This document shows, piece after piece, positions 14,127-17,787 of a DNA stretch of 17,787 nt. Made by a program: the position numbers and the translations under genes. Source of the stretch: JAIEPT01 sp038217425 (GTDB lineage Bacteria; Planctomycetota; Planctomycetia; Gemmatales; Gemmataceae); NCBI GenBank assembly GCA_038217425.1, contig JBBQPM010000140.1, positions 1 through 17,787 on the forward strand. Reading direction: 5' to 3'. A model generated the notes under the pieces. It saw nothing but the letters and a program-made list of their open reading frames with translations, did no database searches and was not told the origin of the DNA. Positions within the stretch are counted from its first letter, which is position 1, and the number at the start of each line of letters is the position of its first letter.

Positions 14127-16961
14127 ATGGCTTTCAATCCGTTTGCCAATTTCCAGAAATACAAGCAAGTTTACATGGGAGCCGTCTTCCTGCTCACCAT
14201 GGGCACTTTCGTGCTCTGCACGGGCACCCAGGCCGACATCGGCAACCGCGTCATTGAATGGTTCAGCGGCAAGGGGACGCCCGTCTGGTCGATCAACGGT
14301 TCGACCTATCGCGATGAAGACCTGCGCGAACTTTCCACTCGCCGAAAGGCGGCTGACAAGTTCATGAAGGTGACCTTCGAATTCGTCAAAAGCGCCCTCG
14401 AGAAGAAACGCGAAGAAGGCGCCAAGAAGGAAGAGACCGACCCGGCGCAGGAAGCCGAATACGCCGAAATCATCTTGAAGAGCGACATGGCCAGCAAACA
14501 AAAACGGTACTTCCCCGGCGGCTACGCCAGCAAAGACCTCATGGAGTTCCAGCTTTGGCTCGCCGAGGCCGATCGGCTCAACATCCATTTCGAACCCGAA
14601 CAGATCGAATTTCTTTGGCGCAAGGACACGCTACAGAACCGCTTCCCTCGTCTGTTCGAGAAGGATTGGGCCGTCAACACGACGCTGCGCGAATTCCACA
14701 AAATGCAGCCCGCCGCCCTCGAGAAAGCCCTTACCGACGAATATCGCGTCCTTGCCGTCAAACTCATTCGCGAATCCTCGTTCAACGAACCTTGGGACAA
14801 GGTCTTCGCCGACTACAAGGCCAAGACGTCCTACTCCACCCTCAAGATGGTCCCCGTCGTCGTTGCCGATCTCGCCAAGGACGTGACGATTCCCGACGAC
14901 GTCAAGGACAAGGAAGTGGCCAAGGTCATCGAAGAATTAAAAGGCAATGCGTTCGACCCGACCTCGGAGAAATGGTCGCTGCAGTTCCCGGCGCGGGCGA
15001 AATTCAAAGTCCTTTCCGCCAATGCGAAGGATCGCCGCTTTACCGATCCGGCCCGGGCTGGACTCGTGCTGGGAACCTCGTCCCTGCTCACCGTCAATCC
15101 GCTCGACGCGTTCTCCGCCGGCATCCTGATCGCGGCCGCTCCGGAAGTGGAGCGCGGCTTCCTGCTGGCGAATCTCGAAACCCCCGGCGCCGATCAGCGA
15201 ACCCCCGCGTTCGTGAATCAATACCGCACCCTCAGCGTCTTCGACAAATCGTATCCGCTGCACCTCGCCCAAACCATCCTCGTGCATGGCGTCCCCGGAT
15301 CCAATGAGGCCGCCAGCCCGCTCGCGGTCCATTCCCTCGTCGCTTCCATCGCCTCTGGCCCGTCGCTGGGCGCTCTCAATTCCTACTGGAACTTGCCGCT
15401 GTACGATCTCAAGACCAAGAAGTCTCACGAGAAGGAATTTAAGAAACTCGTCGATCAGGAGTTTCGCCGCCGCGCCAAGGTGTTCGCCACGATGCTGCCG
15501 GCGTCCTCGCCCATGGAATCGCTCATCGCTTTCGCCCAGGTGGCGCACGAGGAAAACCACTTCTTTGCCCCAGGCCAGGGCAAGCTGCAAGCGTACCCCA
15601 AGGATCTCCCCTTCTTGTCTTCAGATCTCATTCGCCGGCCTCTCGAGAAACTCTACGTGGAATCCAAGGCCAAGGGCCTCACCGCCGCGTTGATGGTGAA
15701 ACTCCGCGACTATCTCAACAGCCCGGAACTCGCCAACGTGAAGCTCGACCTTCGCCTTCATGATTTCAAGAGCCTGCGCAAGAACGATCGGCTCGGCAAA
15801 GACAGTGACGGCTGGCTCGAAGAAAAGGAAACCAAGGACTTCCATTCGTACGCCACCGTCAAGGACGCGCCGGAACTCGCGGCCCTCAAGAAGAGTTTCG
15901 AATCGTCGGGTGTGCGCTCCCTGGTGAACAACGTGACGTTCCCGATGAAGCAAGAACGCGTGCTGGGCGACGAACAGTTCTTCCGCCTGTTCTTCGAGCC
16001 GCGCGACGCCGCTCTCAGCCTGGACCTCAAGGTCCCCTTCACTGCCGCCGAAGTGAACAAGGTCACAACCTGGCCCCCCACCGTCTCCATCTCCAAGGAA
16101 GATCGCGTCACCATTCGGCTACAAGAATCCGCCGTCAGTAACGAACCGGACAAACTGAACGCATTCCGCGAAAGTCTCAAGATCATCGACCTCGACCGGC
16201 CCATGGATCTCTTTGCCAAGGCCGACGAATCCTTCATCTTTTGGCGCTCGGAAGAGAAAAAGCAGCGCACCGAAGCCGAACTGCAAGAGAAAGCGCTGGA
16301 GACGGCGAAATTGATCCGGGCGCAGCAGGAGGCCTACAAGAAGGCCAAGGCGCTCGGCGAGAAATTGATCAACTCGAAGAAGCACTACTCCGAAGCCTTC
16401 GAGGAACTCTCCGCCGACGAAAAGAAAGGACTGGGCAAGGCGTTCACCCTCCCTCGCGTCGCGCCCTGGGTGCCCGTCGGCAACCAGTACGCTCCGTTCA
16501 AAGTTCCGGCCAACACCTCCAACGCGCCGTCGGTCGAGTATCCCCCCAAGGACTTGGCGAAGGATTTGCTCGAACTCTACAACCTCAAGGAAGCCAAGAT
16601 CGACGGTGAACATCACGACCTCAATACCCTCAATCGCGATCTGTTAGACTTGGCCGGAAAGCACTACGCGGTCGCTCCCGGAAAAAAGATCCAGGTCTAC
16701 GCCAATAGCCCGCGGACCGTCTTCTATCTCACCTGGGTCGAAAACCACACGGAGCGAACGGAGTTCGACTTCAAACAGGAGGCGGTCAAGGGGCCGAACT
16801 TCTTGTTCCGCATTCAAGAAGTTGCGAGCAAGGAGTTCCAGGTCCAGTACATGGATCAGCTTCGTACGCAGTACAAGTTCAAGGCCATCATGCCCGAGGA
16901 AAGGATTGCCAAGCTCTTCGAAAGCGAAAGCTCCGCCGCCGATGCGGAACGCGACGAGTAA
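14127..16961 (+). CDS. Large membrane-anchored protein with SurA_N/PpiD-like layout, function unknown
   Basis: 944 residues, beginning MAFNPFANFQKYKQVYMG. A single membrane segment (about 15-33) follows a short basic N-terminus, so most of the protein should lie outside the cytoplasmic membrane. Straight after it, TPVWSINGSTYRDEDLREL (51-69) recalls the start of the chaperone part of PpiD and SurA (V-x-x-V/I-N-G followed by acidic/helical sequence). The middle is Lys/Glu-rich and helical. A likely coiled coil spans about 709-753. A C-terminal block with PRTVFYLTWV (near 861) resembles the end of planctomycete PpiD-like proteins. I cannot see a parvulin PPIase domain, so enzymatic activity is doubtful; a folding or assembly factor for exported proteins is the best inference. 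GAGG at 14117-14120 supports ATG 14127. A strong promoter precedes it and a stable hairpin follows. Confidence 0.75.
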   Translation: MAFNPFANFQKYKQVYMGAVFLLTMGTFVLCTGTQADIGNRVIEWFSGKGTPVWSINGSTYRDEDLRELSTRRKAADKFMKVTFEFVKSALEKKREEGAKKEETDPAQEAEYAEIILKSDMASKQKRYFPGGYASKDLMEFQLWLAEADRLNIHFEPEQIEFLWRKDTLQNRFPRLFEKDWAVNTTLREFHKMQPAALEKALTDEYRVLAVKLIRESSFNEPWDKVFADYKAKTSYSTLKMVPVVVADLAKDVTIPDDVKDKEVAKVIEELKGNAFDPTSEKWSLQFPARAKFKVLSANAKDRRFTDPARAGLVLGTSSLLTVNPLDAFSAGILIAAAPEVERGFLLANLETPGADQRTPAFVNQYRTLSVFDKSYPLHLAQTILVHGVPGSNEAASPLAVHSLVASIASGPSLGALNSYWNLPLYDLKTKKSHEKEFKKLVDQEFRRRAKVFATMLPASSPMESLIAFAQVAHEENHFFAPGQGKLQAYPKDLPFLSSDLIRRPLEKLYVESKAKGLTAALMVKLRDYLNSPELANVKLDLRLHDFKSLRKNDRLGKDSDGWLEEKETKDFHSYATVKDAPELAALKKSFESSGVRSLVNNVTFPMKQERVLGDEQFFRLFFEPRDAALSLDLKVPFTAAEVNKVTTWPPTVSISKEDRVTIRLQESAVSNEPDKLNAFRESLKIIDLDRPMDLFAKADESFIFWRSEEKKQRTEAELQEKALETAKLIRAQQEAYKKAKALGEKLINSKKHYSEAFEELSADEKKGLGKAFTLPRVAPWVPVGNQYAPFKVPANTSNAPSVEYPPKDLAKDLLELYNLKEAKIDGEHHDLNTLNRDLLDLAGKHYAVAPGKKIQVYANSPRTVFYLTWVENHTERTEFDFKQEAVKGPNFLFRIQEVASKEFQVQYMDQLRTQYKFKAIMPEERIAKLFESESSAADAERDE

Positions 16962-16970
16962 CGGTTTCTC

Positions 16971-17028
16971 AGGATCAACGCAAACGGCCGGCGGCATCGT
17001 GCCCCGGTCGTTTGCATTTGGGGATCCT
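16971..17028 (+). terminator. Hairpin after the PpiD-like gene
   Basis: The main stem is GCAAACGGCCGG (16980-16991) with CCGGTCGTTTGC (17004-17015), 11 of 12 positions, and a 12-nt loop. Outer segments AGGATC (16971-16976) and GATCCT (17023-17028) can extend it across unpaired bases. It begins 10 nt after the stop. There is no T tract, so it may be a structured mRNA end rather than a classical intrinsic terminator. Confidence 0.5.
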
Positions 17029-17061
17029 GGCGAATCGCTTCCGGGATGCTACTAATGTCGC

Positions 17062-17787
17062 ATGCTATGGACCGAACAACTCCTCACGGGCGGCGTGGGA
17101 CTCGTCCTGCTCATGACGGGCCTGTGGGTCGTGCAATGGCTCCGCACCGACGCGACGGTCGTCGACGTCGGCTGGGCGGGCGGGCTCGGGCTCTTCGTCC
17201 TCTTCCTGAGTGCGACCGGCGCAGGTAGCGGAAGTCATCGATGGCTCGTCACGGCGCTGGCGGGACTCTGGGCGCTACGGCTCACCGCGTATCTCCTGGC
17301 AAACCGCGTCTGGCGTCGAGGCGAGGACGGCCGATATCAGAATCTTCGTAAGTATTGGGGCGACCGCGCGCAGCCCTATTTCTTCCTCCTCTTTCAACTT
17401 CAGGTCGTGCTCGCCCTGATCTTCGCCGTGCCGATCTGGATCGCGCTGACGAACGAACGTCCGCTCGGCTGGCTCGACCTCGTCGCCGGCGCCATCTGGG
17501 CGGTTTCGATCCTGGGCGAATCCGCCAGCGATCTGCAACTCGCCCGTTTTCGAGCCGATCCCGCCAGCAAGGGAAAGGTCTTAGACCGCGGCCTCTGGCG
17601 CTACTCCCGGCATCCCAACTACTTCTTCGAGTGGATGCACTGGTGGATCTATCCGCTGCTCGCCTGGGGCCATCCCTGGTGGCCCCTCACGCTCGTCGGC
17701 CTGGGGTTCATGCTGCTATTCTTGTTGTTTGCGACGGGCATCCCGGCCACCGAAGCCCACATGCTCCGTTCGCGCGGCGACGCCTTT
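17062..17787 (+). CDS. DUF1295 / steroid 5-alpha-reductase-like membrane protein, 3' end outside the window
   Basis: The frame is open from ATG 17062 to the last base, giving 242 residues with no stop. It is strongly hydrophobic with about six to seven membrane segments. Key blocks are TVVDVGWAGGLG (near residue 32), RRGEDGRYQNLRKYWG (near residue 88), and SRHPNYFFEW (R183, H184, P185, N186, Y187), the signature of the DUF1295 family (COG3752), related to steroid 5-alpha-reductases and isoprenylcysteine methyltransferase-like proteins. Members are predicted integral-membrane reductases, substrate unknown. No good Shine-Dalgarno precedes the ATG, so the start is the least certain part; an ATG at 17055 is in another frame. 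In related proteins only a few tens of residues follow, so most of the gene is probably present. Confidence 0.85.
   Translation, partial: MLWTEQLLTGGVGLVLLMTGLWVVQWLRTDATVVDVGWAGGLGLFVLFLSATGAGSGSHRWLVTALAGLWALRLTAYLLANRVWRRGEDGRYQNLRKYWGDRAQPYFFLLFQLQVVLALIFAVPIWIALTNERPLGWLDLVAGAIWAVSILGESASDLQLARFRADPASKGKVLDRGLWRYSRHPNYFFEWMHWWIYPLLAWGHPWWPLTLVGLGFMLLFLLFATGIPATEAHMLRSRGDAF

Overview
The window looks like part of a Planctomycetota chromosome. Evidence: it is GC-rich; it encodes a DUF1549/DUF1553 multidomain c-type cytochrome protein (PSCyt/PSD families) next to a Tat-exported DUF1501 protein, plus a second DUF1501 protein; it has a sigma factor of the planctomycete ECF type; and its gaps hold several families of long inverted repeats. 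I cannot place the order from sequence alone. There is no rRNA, tRNA, transposase, phage gene or CRISPR array.

Left part (1-6101): the 3' end of a 4-alpha-glucanotransferase (malQ) and a Gfo/Idh/MocA oxidoreductase on the + strand converge on a minus-strand pair, DUF1549/DUF1553 cytochrome (3211-5544) then DUF1501 (1677-3092). Every gap here is filled by an inverted repeat: a CACAGAG-type repeat (376-475), a double-hairpin repeat (1519-1669), a third family inside the DUF1549-DUF1501 operon (3111-3205), and three 171-bp tandem copies of a fourth family (5591-6101).

Middle part (6102-8577): a 27-residue, extremely basic protein with a perfect Shine-Dalgarno site is followed by an iron-containing alcohol dehydrogenase. 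Then come a GlsB/YeaQ-type membrane protein and an ECF sigma factor separated by 2 nt. A perfect 35-bp inverted repeat of the CACAGAG family lies between the sigma gene and the convergent second DUF1501 gene.

Right part (8578-17787): on the minus strand, read from high to low coordinates, are topA (five C-terminal zinc ribbons), a DUF433/DUF5615 toxin-antitoxin-like pair overlapping by 17 nt, tadA, and the orphan DUF1501 gene with its own promoter. Divergent from topA is a well-formed sigma70-type promoter driving a 944-residue membrane-anchored protein with SurA_N/PpiD-like layout but no recognisable parvulin domain. The window ends inside a DUF1295/steroid-reductase-like membrane protein.

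Most genes are housekeeping or typical for the phylum. The less ordinary parts are the repeat families sharing one architecture, the tiny basic protein at 6152-6235, the GlsB-sigma coupling, the toxin-antitoxin pair wedged between topA and tadA, and the large PpiD-like protein. I did not find a clear new defence or biosynthetic system.
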